From Thermonema rossianum DSM 10300 (lineage in GTDB: Bacteria > Bacteroidota > Bacteroidia > Cytophagales > Thermonemataceae): 64,000 nt of DNA. The stretch covers positions 124,001 through 188,000 of the forward strand of contig NZ_AUGC01000004.1 of the NCBI RefSeq assembly GCF_000426825.1, given 5' to 3'. How positions within the stretch are numbered: position 1 is the first letter of the stretch; the number at the start of each line of letters is the position of its first letter. The notes beneath the pieces were generated by a model that worked only from the letters and a program-made list of their open reading frames with translations, was not told the DNA's origin and searched no databases. Shown piece by piece: positions 42,465-51,326 of this stretch. The position numbers and the translations under genes were made by a program.

Positions 42465-44543
42465 ATGAAAGAAAGATTGTTACTATGGATATCGGGCGTG
42501 GCAGTAGTCGCGCATGTTACGCAAGCGCAGCAGCTCGATTCCCTCATGCAAGAATATGAGCTGCAAGAAGTGGTGGTTTCTGCCAGTCGCTTGCAGCGGG
42601 AACTGCACACCGTATCGGTACCCATACATACTATAGATGCAGAAGACATCCGCCGTGCGGGCTATTTGCGCTTGCAAGATGCCCTGCAAGAGCAAACCGG
42701 CTTGCAGCTTGTTTATGACCACGGCACGGGGCTGCAAATGCAAGGCTTGGATGCCGACTATACGCTGATTATGATAGACGGCGAGCCTTTGATTGGGCGT
42801 ACTGCCGGCACCTTTGACCTCTCGCGCTTGAATATCACGGATATCAAACGCATAGAAATCATGCGTGGACCTTCATCGGCGATTTATGGTTCTGAGGCAC
42901 TGGCGGGTGTCATTAACATTATCACGGAAGAAGATGAAGAGCAGCCTTGGCGACTATCGGGCATGGCTCGTTACGGCAGTCGAAATACAAGCAATTTTCA
43001 GCTGAAAGCTACCACTACATCCGGCAAGCTGCACACTTCATGGTCTGCCAACTACTATGGAAGCCAAGGTTACGACTACACGCCGGATACTTATGGGCAA
43101 ACTGCTTCGCCTTTTGTGAACTACACCCTCAGGGGGGGAGTGGCTTATGACCCTTCGCCGGCATGGCGTGTGCACGCGCGGGCACGTCTTTACGAAGATT
43201 TTGTAAAAGACGCTTACGAGTCCGCCGGAGAGCGGTTCGATGGCAAAGGATATGTGGCAGATAAAAATGTATATGCAGCCATAGAGTGGATGCCTACCGG
43301 GCGTGCCTTCTGGCAATTAAGAAATTATTTTACTACTTACCACACAGCCGCCTCTTACTGGCAGAAAGACAGCGGGGAGGAGATAGACCATTCCTTCTTC
43401 CGGCAGTTGTACTGGCGTCCCGAATTGTTTACCGAACACGACTTAGGGCAAGGGCACACTCTTTCGGGTGGTGTGGGCACCAACCGTGAGCTGGTAAGTG
43501 CCACGCGTTATGAGGGAACCCGCCGCATGCATAACCTCTACGCCTATGTACAACACGAGTGGAGCCGGGCAGAGCGTTGGCATATGCATACCGGCGCCCG
43601 CTTTGACCAACACAGCATTTACGGTGCGCAGCTGTCGCCCAAGTGGGGGATTCGCTACAACCAAGACCGCTGGAGCCTGCGCATGTCTGTAGGGCGGGGC
43701 TACAAGGCACCGGACTTCCGGCAATTGTATTTGAACTTTACGAATAATGCCGCGGGCTATACGGTGCTGGGCACCGAAGAGGTGCGCCAAGGAATGGAGC
43801 AACTATTGACACAAGGTCTGATTGCTGAAATACTGATACCACCCGCAGAGGTCGCAAGCCTGAAGCCCGAGCGCTCTTGGGCATTGAATATAGGAGGCGA
43901 ATGGAGACCCCTGCAAAATATGAAAGTGGATGTGAACCTCTTCCGGAACATCCTGCAAGACATGATAGACACGCAGCCTGTGGCAAGAAAAAACAATGGG
44001 CAGTTTGTGTACAGCTACCGCAATTTGCACGAGGTAATTACACAAGGCGTGGAACTCAATGTTGAGTATAAACCAAGCCCTTATTGGCGCCTGAGTGCGG
44101 GTTATCAATATCTCGATGCCTTTGAGCCTTCGGTAAAGGAGCGTATTCGTGCCGGCGAGATATATAAGCGTGATGCCCAAACGCTGGCTTCACGGCGGGT
44201 AAAACTTGAAGAGTATGGTGGTTTATTCAATCGTTCGCGACATAGTGCCAACTTCAAAGCGTTCTACACCCATTCCAAGTGGGAGGCTACCATGCGTTTG
44301 ATTTACCGCGGGCGCTACGGATGGGGCGATGCCAACGGAAATTTGATTTTAGATGACGCATCGGAGTATGTAGATGGCTACTTATTGTGCAATGTAAGCG
44401 CCGCCTGCCACCTGCGACACTACACCCTGCAAGCCGGCGTGGACAATCTTACAGATTTTCGCAACGAAACTTTTATTCCGGCTCTCCCCCCGCGTACCTT
44501 GTGGCTTAGCTTTCAATTCAATTTTTCCACCAATAAAAAGTAG
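42465..44543 (+). CDS. TonB-dependent outer-membrane receptor (HmuR-like)
   Basis: A 692-residue receptor. The signal peptide ends near THVTQAQ. A plug domain follows (about residues 45-160, with EVVVSASRLQRELHTVSV, DALQEQTGLQL, and RIEIMRGPSSAIYGSEALAG) and then a 22-strand barrel that ends with an aromatic strand (LWLSFQFNFS). The TonB box is probably LQEVVVSASR. It lacks the SusC-type carboxypeptidase domain. The HmuY gene in the same operon indicates heme as the ligand. No HmuR NPDL motif was looked at in detail; ligand choice is based on context. Strong promoter and two operators lie upstream. Confidence 0.9.
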   Translation: MKERLLLWISGVAVVAHVTQAQQLDSLMQEYELQEVVVSASRLQRELHTVSVPIHTIDAEDIRRAGYLRLQDALQEQTGLQLVYDHGTGLQMQGLDADYTLIMIDGEPLIGRTAGTFDLSRLNITDIKRIEIMRGPSSAIYGSEALAGVINIITEEDEEQPWRLSGMARYGSRNTSNFQLKATTTSGKLHTSWSANYYGSQGYDYTPDTYGQTASPFVNYTLRGGVAYDPSPAWRVHARARLYEDFVKDAYESAGERFDGKGYVADKNVYAAIEWMPTGRAFWQLRNYFTTYHTAASYWQKDSGEEIDHSFFRQLYWRPELFTEHDLGQGHTLSGGVGTNRELVSATRYEGTRRMHNLYAYVQHEWSRAERWHMHTGARFDQHSIYGAQLSPKWGIRYNQDRWSLRMSVGRGYKAPDFRQLYLNFTNNAAGYTVLGTEEVRQGMEQLLTQGLIAEILIPPAEVASLKPERSWALNIGGEWRPLQNMKVDVNLFRNILQDMIDTQPVARKNNGQFVYSYRNLHEVITQGVELNVEYKPSPYWRLSAGYQYLDAFEPSVKERIRAGEIYKRDAQTLASRRVKLEEYGGLFNRSRHSANFKAFYTHSKWEATMRLIYRGRYGWGDANGNLILDDASEYVDGYLLCNVSAACHLRHYTLQAGVDNLTDFRNETFIPALPPRTLWLSFQFNFSTNKK

Positions 44544-44549
44544 TTCACT

Positions 44550-45038
44550 ATGTTGAAACAACGTTTCGATTTGCCCACACTCTTACTGTGGGGCGTGCGG
44601 TTTGCCCTCGGTGCCCTGATGATTTGGGGCGGGCTACATAAGTTTGAAGCTCAACCCGCTGCGCACGAGGCTTTGCAACGCATCATAGAAGTAAGCCAAA
44701 AGCATCCGGAGAAAACTTCTTTGATGTTGTATATCTACGGCATGAAGTCAAGCGGCTTTGCCTGGCAGCTCTTGGGGCTGGCTGAACTAATAGGAGGTAT
44801 CCTGCTTTGTTTGCAAGGTACCGCTTTGCTGGGGGCTGCCGTGCTCTTACCCGTTACCTTGCACATCTTTTTGTTTCACCTGTTCCTGGAGGCAGACGAG
44901 CCGGGCGAAGTGGTGATGTCCGGGCTTTATTTCTTGGCAAACTTGCTGCTCATAGGGGTGCATTACAAGCAGTGGAAACACTTGCTCTGGATAAAGCCTT
45001 GGAAATCAATAGATGAAAAGCAGGAGGTGCAGCTTTAA
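44550..45038 (+). CDS. DoxX-like membrane protein
   Basis: A 162-residue protein with four transmembrane helices. WGVRFALGALMIWGGLHKF and LLGLAELIGGILLCLQG are the DoxX fold pattern. It begins 6 nt after the TonB receptor gene, so it is in the same operon, between the receptor and HmuY. Family members have been tied to redox balance and thiosulfate or thiol oxidation, but the role in a heme operon is not known. Iron-regulated DoxX relatives occur in other Bacteroidota heme loci. Confidence 0.8.
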   Translation: MLKQRFDLPTLLLWGVRFALGALMIWGGLHKFEAQPAAHEALQRIIEVSQKHPEKTSLMLYIYGMKSSGFAWQLLGLAELIGGILLCLQGTALLGAAVLLPVTLHIFLFHLFLEADEPGEVVMSGLYFLANLLLIGVHYKQWKHLLWIKPWKSIDEKQEVQL

Positions 45039-45087
45039 GGTTTTCAATTTCAACAAAAAAATAAACGTAAAAAAAAACGTAAGCACT

Positions 45088-45726
45088 ATGATTAAAAACA
45101 TCACCAAAATTGTATGGATTGTGGCAGTTGTCGCAGTACTAACTGCGTGTAAAAAAGACGATGACCCGGCACCCGTGAGCAAGCCGGAGGCGAAAACCAT
45201 CACCAATTTGCATGCCCCCAACGACGTGATAGATTATCAAACAGGGCAGGTGGTAGAGGAGAAGCCCTTTGTGAAGTTCTCTTTTGCCAAAGGGCAAGCC
45301 GTTGCCGACGGTGAAGCATGGGACATCGCTTTCAAGGGAACTACCATTATCGTGAATGGTGGCAGCACCACCTTGGACGAAGTGGCAAGAGACGGTCAAG
45401 CGGCTGCCGCTGTATTGACCGCCGTCTTTGATGAGGTGGGCACAGTGCCCGCTTCCACAGAATGGAAGCAGGACAGCGACGAAGGCTATGCCATCCCTAA
45501 AGGAAGCGGCAATGGCTGGTACAACTACAACCCCCAAACCCATGTGATTAGTCCCATTCCCGGGCGTGTGTTGTTGTTCCGGGATGCCGCAGGTAAAGGA
45601 TATGCCAAAGTAGAGATTTTGAGCTACTACAAAGACGCACCTGCCAGCCCGGACCCTTATCAAAACGAATCGGCTTACTACACGTTCAGATATGTGTATC
45701 AGCCTGAAGGGTTACAGTTTGAATAA
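45088..45726 (+). CDS. hmuY: HmuY family heme-binding lipoprotein
   Basis: A 212-residue hemophore-like lipoprotein. The lipobox is VLTACKK (cysteine at about residue 20). The body shows the HmuY pattern: [55 protein letters not shown] and [12 protein letters not shown]. HmuY captures heme at the cell surface and passes it to its TonB receptor, the gene 550 nt upstream. I use ATG 45088, which gives the lipoprotein signal. A strong terminator lies 30 nt after it, closing the operon. Confidence 0.9.
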   Translation: MIKNITKIVWIVAVVAVLTACKKDDDPAPVSKPEAKTITNLHAPNDVIDYQTGQVVEEKPFVKFSFAKGQAVADGEAWDIAFKGTTIIVNGGSTTLDEVARDGQAAAAVLTAVFDEVGTVPASTEWKQDSDEGYAIPKGSGNGWYNYNPQTHVISPIPGRVLLFRDAAGKGYAKVEILSYYKDAPASPDPYQNESAYYTFRYVYQPEGLQFE

Positions 45727-45756
45727 GGCTTAATGATGAAGAAGTAAATACAAAAG

Positions 45757-45783
45757 GGGCAGCTCTTTGGGCTGCTCTTTTTT
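45757..45783 (+). terminator. Intrinsic terminator of the heme operon
   Basis: GGGCAGC (45757-45763) and GCTGCTC (45771-45777) form a 7-bp stem with one G-T wobble; six T follow at 45778-45783. Confidence 0.8.
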
Positions 45784-45956
45784 GTTTTGTTGTTGCTTAT
45801 ACTTTCTGCCGGGTGTTGTTGGTTTCGCTTCCCCGCTTATGTCGTTTATACCACACGAATTCTGAAATATGCGTCTTGTTTGCCATTTTTTTGGAAAGAA
45901 TATGCAATGTATATTCAACGTTTGATGTTTCCCTTCAAACAAGCAACTTAATAATT

Positions 45957-46196
45957 ATGCGCACACTGTTAATAGGAGTAGTCCGTTTCTATCAAGTGGC
46001 TATTTCGCCTTGGTTCCCGGCGGCATGCCGCTACACCCCCACCTGCTCACAGTATATGATAGAGGCAATTCAAAAGCACGGCGCATGGCGTGGCATGTGG
46101 CTTGGTTTGAAGCGCATCGGGCGCTGCCATCCTTGGGGCGGACACGGCTACGACCCTGTGCCCGAAAAAGAAGAGCTTGAAAAGCCAAAGCCTTAA
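45957..46196 (+). CDS. yidD: Membrane protein insertion efficiency factor YidD
   Basis: A 79-residue membrane-associated protein. It has the YidD family pattern: [30 protein letters not shown] with the paired cysteines, and [18 protein letters not shown]. It helps YidC insert membrane proteins. ATG 45957 gives the correct start; the frame is open upstream but has no family similarity. In most bacteria it is beside rnpA and yidC; here it stands alone, as is usual in Bacteroidota. Its stop codon shares TTAA with the convergent gene's stop. Confidence 0.93.
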   Translation: MRTLLIGVVRFYQVAISPWFPAACRYTPTCSQYMIEAIQKHGAWRGMWLGLKRIGRCHPWGGHGYDPVPEKEELEKPKP

Positions 46197-46768
46197 AAAT
46201 TTTGAATAGAGCGCCGGCTGTTGTCATCGATATAAAAGAGGATATCGGCGGTAGTGCTGTCGTGCTGACCATTGCCCAGCAAATCCCGGCGCATGGCTAC
46301 GGTGAGTTTTGCCAATTCGCTGGATAGCTTGTCTGCTTCCGGCGCATCAATATTCCGGTCTGCGAAAACAGAGGCTACATTGCGCAAAAAGTCATTGTAG
46401 GCTTTAAGCACCGGCAGCGAAGCCACAATGGCCAGCTTGTGCGTGATAAACTCCAGGTGCTTGAGGTCCTGCGTGGAAAGCTCGGCTTTGGTGGAATAGC
46501 TTTCCAGTGTATGGATAATGTCTTTATAGACTTCCGACTTCAAGTCGAGATATTTTGCCTGCTGCTCTTTGGACAACTCCAGTTCGGTTTGCTTGTTGAG
46601 AAGCAAGGCGGTGATGGCAACCGTCGCCAAGGTGCCTAATACGATGAGTATAAATTCTTTTAAAAAATCACTCTGCAGCTGTTCATAACCATAGCGCAGA
46701 AACAAATATCCTGAAACAAAGATGGCAAGGTTCAGCAGGTAGTACCGTACGGAAGAGCCCATAAACAA
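46193..46768 (-). CDS. Two-TM membrane protein of unknown function
   Basis: A 191-residue protein I do not recognise. Residues 1-60 hold two hydrophobic helices ([20 protein letters not shown] and [19 protein letters not shown]); the rest is a helical soluble part ([20 protein letters not shown]). This layout looks like the small membrane-anchored helical proteins seen in various accessory loci. The stop TAA shares its two central bases with that of yidD. Upstream there is a TATTTTTG (46806-46799, minus) but no -33 element at the right distance. Confidence 0.6.
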   Translation of the reverse strand: MFMGSSVRYYLLNLAIFVSGYLFLRYGYEQLQSDFLKEFILIVLGTLATVAITALLLNKQTELELSKEQQAKYLDLKSEVYKDIIHTLESYSTKAELSTQDLKHLEFITHKLAIVASLPVLKAYNDFLRNVASVFADRNIDAPEADKLSSELAKLTVAMRRDLLGNGQHDSTTADILFYIDDNSRRSIQNF

Positions 46769-46924
46769 TTTTTTTTTAACAGTAGGACGATGCGGCTACA
46801 AAAATAAAAAATGAGAGGCGAGACAGCACACTGCCCGGCGGCTTTGCGCTATGAGGTACATAAGCAAAATGCGCCGGCTGCTGTTGTTCCGACGCATATG
46901 AATGAACTTATTATTGAGCATGGC

Positions 46925-49900
46925 TTAGAAATCATAGCCAAGTGTGAAGTAGTAGCGTGGCTTTTCCGATACAATGAAGTCTTCTACGCTCCAGGCAGCA
47001 TCTACCTTCAGATAATAGCCCAACAGATAGGTACGCACACCCCATCCAAAGCCCATGAGGTAGGGGTTTTTGTAATTGCGTACAATGACTTCAAATGTCT
47101 GCCCGTCGCGGACAACATAGGTGTTGATGTCGTTGTTGCGTTCCCATGGTCCCTTGTCGTTCCATGTGGCGCCGGCGTCGTAGAAGCCTACAAACTGCAG
47201 GTTACGGAAGAACTTGGACTTGACCGTTTCGCGGAATATGTATTTTACCAGCGGCAAGCGCAGCTCGGCATTGAATACGAAGAACTGCCTGCCGGAAGCG
47301 GCATTATAATCGAAGCCGCGCAGGTTGGTGGCAAACTCATGAAACAGCAAATCGGAATTGCCTATGCCAGGCTCCACACTCAGCGGGTTATCGCCCAAGC
47401 TGCCCCCGCCGGTTTGTGCGCCCATCCAGTTATCCATGCCGCCCAGCATGAAACGCTTGGGCGACTTCCCACCAAAACGCCCGTAGGCAAAGCGGGTAGC
47501 CAGCACAATCTCACGGTCAAGCGACTGATAATGCCGCAGGTCAACAAACAGCTTGTCGAAGCTCTTGTCTATGTTGCCCCCCATGCCCAGGTTTTGCTCA
47601 TAGCTAACAATGGCCCGGCTGCCTTGCAGCATGTTCATGCCGGAGGAAACGGTGTTGTCCAGCACGAGCTGCCCCTTCCAGTGCACATACTCATCGCGTA
47701 TATCCGGATTAGACAACACACCTATGTCGGTGAAGCGGGTATCCATGTAGCCGGCAAATCCTTCAATGCGCAGGGCATTGGTGAAAGGCAGCGCTATACG
47801 CCCTACAATTCTGTTGGAAGAATAACGGTGAATTAAATCACTGTTCGATATAAAAATGCTTTTGCGGTCGTAGCGGGCGCCTACATCGATGCGCTTGGCT
47901 AAGTAGTTATATTCGGCAAAGTAGTTGCTGCTTTTCAGGTCGGTGATGCCCAATATACCTGCGTGAAAGTTGTGGTTTTCGAGCATGTCGGCGAGGCGCA
48001 CTTCAAACAACAATCCAAATCCACGCAAGGGGTCTATGAGGGGGGCCGTTACGGTTTGCTCTGCCGTGAAGCGTGGTTCATAAGGAAACACCCCTTTGAT
48101 GCTAATGTCTTTTTTGGAAGTTTGCGCCTTTTTTATCAGGCGGCTGATTTGGTTTTGATTGTTTTGCCGGTTATTCTGCTTGAACTCTTTGACAATGTCA
48201 GGATCGAACACATAGTTGTCGAATGACCAGTTTTCAGGATCGTAGGGCGGGAGCACTTCTTCTGCCTGCCGGCTGCTGTCGGCTGCTTCCGGTTCTGCCG
48301 GCGGCAAAGGACGCTCTTCGGCACGGTACCCCTTGCTGCGCAACAATTGCAGACGATAAGTGTCGGGACCAACTTGTTTGGGGGTGAGTTCCGCATTGCG
48401 GTCCAATACCAGGCGTTCTTTAAGCTTGCGGCTGCCGAAATAGCGGATGGCAAGGTCGCCTTGAGCTACGCTGAAAGCCCGCAGGTCGTGCAGGCTGTTG
48501 GTCAATACTTCCTGCTTGCCGTTCTGCAGATTGAGGCGATACAGGTTGTTGATGCCGTTTTCGTTGCTCAGATAATAGACCCACTGCAAGTCGTGGCATT
48601 CGGGCTGCGTTTCCTGTGCATTGGAAAAGGTGAGTTGGGTGAGCAGTTCTTCCGATATTTTGGGGTTGTAGAGATACAGGTTGTAGTCGTCGTGAAGGTC
48701 TTTGTAGGTGGCGGGGGGCAGATTCAGTGTGTCGTTGGGGCGGTTCGATGAAAAAATAATGATGTCGTTGGAATTGCCCACAAATACCGGGTCCTTGTCG
48801 TCGTAGAGGTCACTGGGCGTTACTTTTTTCAAAAATTGCTCTTGGGTGTCATAAATATAAACGTCATTGACCCCCGACTCGATGTTGGCCACCCCGCGCC
48901 GGTCTGCACTGATGGCAAAGTGGGTGGCATCGGCAGAAATATCGAAACCCACAATTTGATTGAAAAACTCGAACGTTTGTGCATATACCGGCTTCTTTTT
49001 TCGGCGCTTGTCCAGATGAAACACTTCCACGCGCGATTTGCCTTTTTTCATGAAGGCAACGCCCAGCTTGTGGTTGTCGGACCAGGCAATGAGCGGTATT
49101 TGCTTGTTGAATCGTTGGGTATAGACTTGAAAGCCCCCCCGCATGATGACTTTTTTTCGTTTGCGGCGCAGGTCGCGTACTACTACCTTGTAGCACCCCC
49201 GTTTGTTGAGTGTATAGGCTATGTAGCGCCCGTCGGGGCTGATTTTCACTTGGTGGAAGGTGAATTGGTTATTACGGTTGCCATGAAGCACTTTGTCGTA
49301 CTTCACGGCTTCGTAGTTCTGTTGCGCTTCCCGGCTGATTTCGGTGTAAAAATCACGCCACTCTTTCACCAGTTGGCGGAAAGGTTTACCCAGCGTATTT
49401 TGAAATGCCAGCTCTTCGTCGCGGGTGATGCGTGTCAGGTTCAGGATGCTGGCTATATGGTGGGTACCATATTTCTGTGCCACAAAATTCCAAAACGACT
49501 GCCCCACCAAAGTAGCATCTTCACCGATGGTACGATTGGGATGCCGTATTTTGTTACTTCGGATGGCCGTGCGCATGTAATCGTCCATCTCTTGGCTCCA
49601 GCCGTAGGCTGCGTAAGCGCTCATGCCACTCAGATACCATTCGGGCAGGTTGAATATTTGAGCTGCCTGCAGCATTTCGCGGAAGCCGGTGCCGTACATC
49701 ATCTCGTTGAGCAGCACGTGAGCAATGCCTTTCGATATTTCCAGTTTGAAGTCGTAGAGGCTGCCGGTAAAAGGCACTTCCACTATGGGGCGAATGAAGT
49801 TGGTTTGGCCGCCTACTGCCAGCAGTTCGGTGTTGAGCCCTACGTTGCTCTGCATGAGGTCGGTTACCGAGTTGTAGATGAAGAGGCGTATCTTTTGCGA

Positions 49901-50176
49901 GGGGCTGTAGCCAATGAGGTCGGCAATGCGGTTGAATTCTTCTTCCGCATAGAGGATGGCGAAGTCCGAAAGACGGCTACCGTATTCATAGTAATAAAAC
50001 TCGAGATTGGGCGAGGTTTTGAAGCGCCATTCGTAGTCTTTGAACTGCACACGGTTTTTGCCAAAAGGGCGCTGTGTCATGCCCTCAATGAACTGTGCCC
50101 GGCCAAGCCGTGGTTGGCACAGCAAGAAAAAAGTAAATAAAGTCAATAGTAAATACAGGAGGTTTGTGCGCTTCAT
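46925..50176 (-). CDS. Pseudo-peptidase/TolB-like propeller/Omp85-type barrel fusion protein
   Basis: A 1083-residue outer-membrane protein: signal peptide (1-27, ending GRAQ), a peptidase-MA-like domain (about 30-270) whose zinc motif is degenerate (KGIAHVLLNEMMYG in place of HExxH, and WYLSGMSAYAAYG in place of W-x2-EG-x-A-x-Y), a TolB-like propeller (about 270-640, DGRYIAYTLNKRG, DADATHF-like blades), a linker rich in E, P and Q, and a C-terminal BamA/TamA-type barrel (about 700-1083, ending RYYFTLGYDF, with the GMDNWMG and LRGFDYNAASG motifs). Related proteins exist in Bacteroidota, function unknown. Its start overlaps the FAD gene's stop by ATGA. Confidence 0.8.
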   Translation of the reverse strand: MKRTNLLYLLLTLFTFFLLCQPRLGRAQFIEGMTQRPFGKNRVQFKDYEWRFKTSPNLEFYYYEYGSRLSDFAILYAEEEFNRIADLIGYSPSQKIRLFIYNSVTDLMQSNVGLNTELLAVGGQTNFIRPIVEVPFTGSLYDFKLEISKGIAHVLLNEMMYGTGFREMLQAAQIFNLPEWYLSGMSAYAAYGWSQEMDDYMRTAIRSNKIRHPNRTIGEDATLVGQSFWNFVAQKYGTHHIASILNLTRITRDEELAFQNTLGKPFRQLVKEWRDFYTEISREAQQNYEAVKYDKVLHGNRNNQFTFHQVKISPDGRYIAYTLNKRGCYKVVVRDLRRKRKKVIMRGGFQVYTQRFNKQIPLIAWSDNHKLGVAFMKKGKSRVEVFHLDKRRKKKPVYAQTFEFFNQIVGFDISADATHFAISADRRGVANIESGVNDVYIYDTQEQFLKKVTPSDLYDDKDPVFVGNSNDIIIFSSNRPNDTLNLPPATYKDLHDDYNLYLYNPKISEELLTQLTFSNAQETQPECHDLQWVYYLSNENGINNLYRLNLQNGKQEVLTNSLHDLRAFSVAQGDLAIRYFGSRKLKERLVLDRNAELTPKQVGPDTYRLQLLRSKGYRAEERPLPPAEPEAADSSRQAEEVLPPYDPENWSFDNYVFDPDIVKEFKQNNRQNNQNQISRLIKKAQTSKKDISIKGVFPYEPRFTAEQTVTAPLIDPLRGFGLLFEVRLADMLENHNFHAGILGITDLKSSNYFAEYNYLAKRIDVGARYDRKSIFISNSDLIHRYSSNRIVGRIALPFTNALRIEGFAGYMDTRFTDIGVLSNPDIRDEYVHWKGQLVLDNTVSSGMNMLQGSRAIVSYEQNLGMGGNIDKSFDKLFVDLRHYQSLDREIVLATRFAYGRFGGKSPKRFMLGGMDNWMGAQTGGGSLGDNPLSVEPGIGNSDLLFHEFATNLRGFDYNAASGRQFFVFNAELRLPLVKYIFRETVKSKFFRNLQFVGFYDAGATWNDKGPWERNNDINTYVVRDGQTFEVIVRNYKNPYLMGFGWGVRTYLLGYYLKVDAAWSVEDFIVSEKPRYYFTLGYDF

Positions 50177-51234
50177 TGTTTTTTGAAATATTTAGCTATA
50201 TCTACTTCTTCGTGCAAAGGTTTTCGATTTTCAATATACTCATAAAATTGTTGAGCAAAAAAGGGCGTAAGCGAAATTCCTTTGCTGCCCATGCCATTGA
50301 AGATGCCCAAAGCCGGATACTGCGGATGCAAGCCTACAAAAGGGCGGCGGGGGCGTGTGGCCGGGCGTATGCCTGCTTTTTGCCCTTTTACTTGAAACGG
50401 AATACTCAATAAATCTCGTGTTTTTTCAATCAGCTCTTGGCGTGCTTGTTGGGTGGGCACTTCATCGAGGGGCTTCCACTGATAAGTAGCAGCCACTTTG
50501 GCACGTGCTTCCCCGCGGAAAGGAATGACCGACACCCCTTGATTGACAATGAACGGCAGGGCTTCGGGCAATTCTATATCCAATATTTCACCCTTTACGC
50601 AGTTGAACGGCAGGTCTTTGAAAAAAGGATTGAAGCGCCCGTGTGCCCCTTCGCAAAAGATAAGATAGCGTGCCCGGTATGCTCCGTAGCGCACCCCCTT
50701 TTTATCGGGTAGTATTTCCACGCGGTCATAATCAAACACCTCTTCGCGCAGGGCTTTCCTTTGGTGGAGATAGGCGGCATAGCGGTCGAGCAGCAGGTTG
50801 GTGTCTATATAGCCGGCATGCAGCGTTTCCAACCCACCATAGGGGGCGGGTGTAAAACGCCGGTAGTGGGCATCGTCGGTGTCGGTACGAAGCCACTCTT
50901 TCAACTCACTGCTGCGCGCCATCCAATCGTTTTGTTCCTGCACACTGCGATAAGGGCGGTAAATGACCGTAGGATAGAAGAAGCGTATGCCCAAGGTTTT
51001 TTCCATTTCCGGATAAAAGCGGTGCAAAAAAGGAAACAGCTCTTGTGCCAACCATGTTTTTTTGAGCTGTTTGCCGGTGACCGGATTGAACAGCCCCGCT
51101 GCCACGCGCGTGGCAGCGCTGTGGTGTGGACTGCTGATGACCAACACACTTTTGCCTTTCCGGAGCAGCGTGTAAGAAAGCACCGTGCCGGCAATGCCCT
51201 GACCTACAATCAAAAAATCATATGTATCCTTCAT
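50173..51234 (-). CDS. FAD-dependent oxidoreductase, DAO family
   Basis: A 353-residue flavoprotein. FLIVGQGIAGTVLSYTLLRKG is the N-terminal Rossmann GxGxxG; AATRVAAGLFNPVTGKQLKK and AGYIDTNLLLDRYAAYL fit the glycine/D-amino-acid oxidase group; KAGIRPATRPRRPFVGLH and NGMGSKGISLTP finish the FAD site. Substrate unknown. A -7-like TAAATTTG lies at 51268-51261 on the minus strand, without a clear -33. It is translationally coupled (ATGA) to the large fusion gene downstream, an odd pairing that occurs for this gene in other Bacteroidota to my knowledge only by chance. Confidence 0.83.
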   Translation of the reverse strand: MKDTYDFLIVGQGIAGTVLSYTLLRKGKSVLVISSPHHSAATRVAAGLFNPVTGKQLKKTWLAQELFPFLHRFYPEMEKTLGIRFFYPTVIYRPYRSVQEQNDWMARSSELKEWLRTDTDDAHYRRFTPAPYGGLETLHAGYIDTNLLLDRYAAYLHQRKALREEVFDYDRVEILPDKKGVRYGAYRARYLIFCEGAHGRFNPFFKDLPFNCVKGEILDIELPEALPFIVNQGVSVIPFRGEARAKVAATYQWKPLDEVPTQQARQELIEKTRDLLSIPFQVKGQKAGIRPATRPRRPFVGLHPQYPALGIFNGMGSKGISLTPFFAQQFYEYIENRKPLHEEVDIAKYFKKQ

Positions 51235-51326
51235 GGCTTCCGTTTTGATTGGTGAAATTACAAATTTATTGTTCGTCTTTTAGTCACTTATTGCTATATT
51301 CAAAAACAAAACAAAGTGCATTTGCC

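Noticed and set aside
46811-47836. A 341-codon frame on the plus strand
   Set aside because: It is antisense to the conserved barrel of the 1083-residue protein, which has clear domain logic; the plus frame is a shadow.
48836-50140. A 434-codon frame on the plus strand
   Set aside because: Antisense to the signal-peptide, pseudo-peptidase and propeller part of the same gene; no recognisable motifs.
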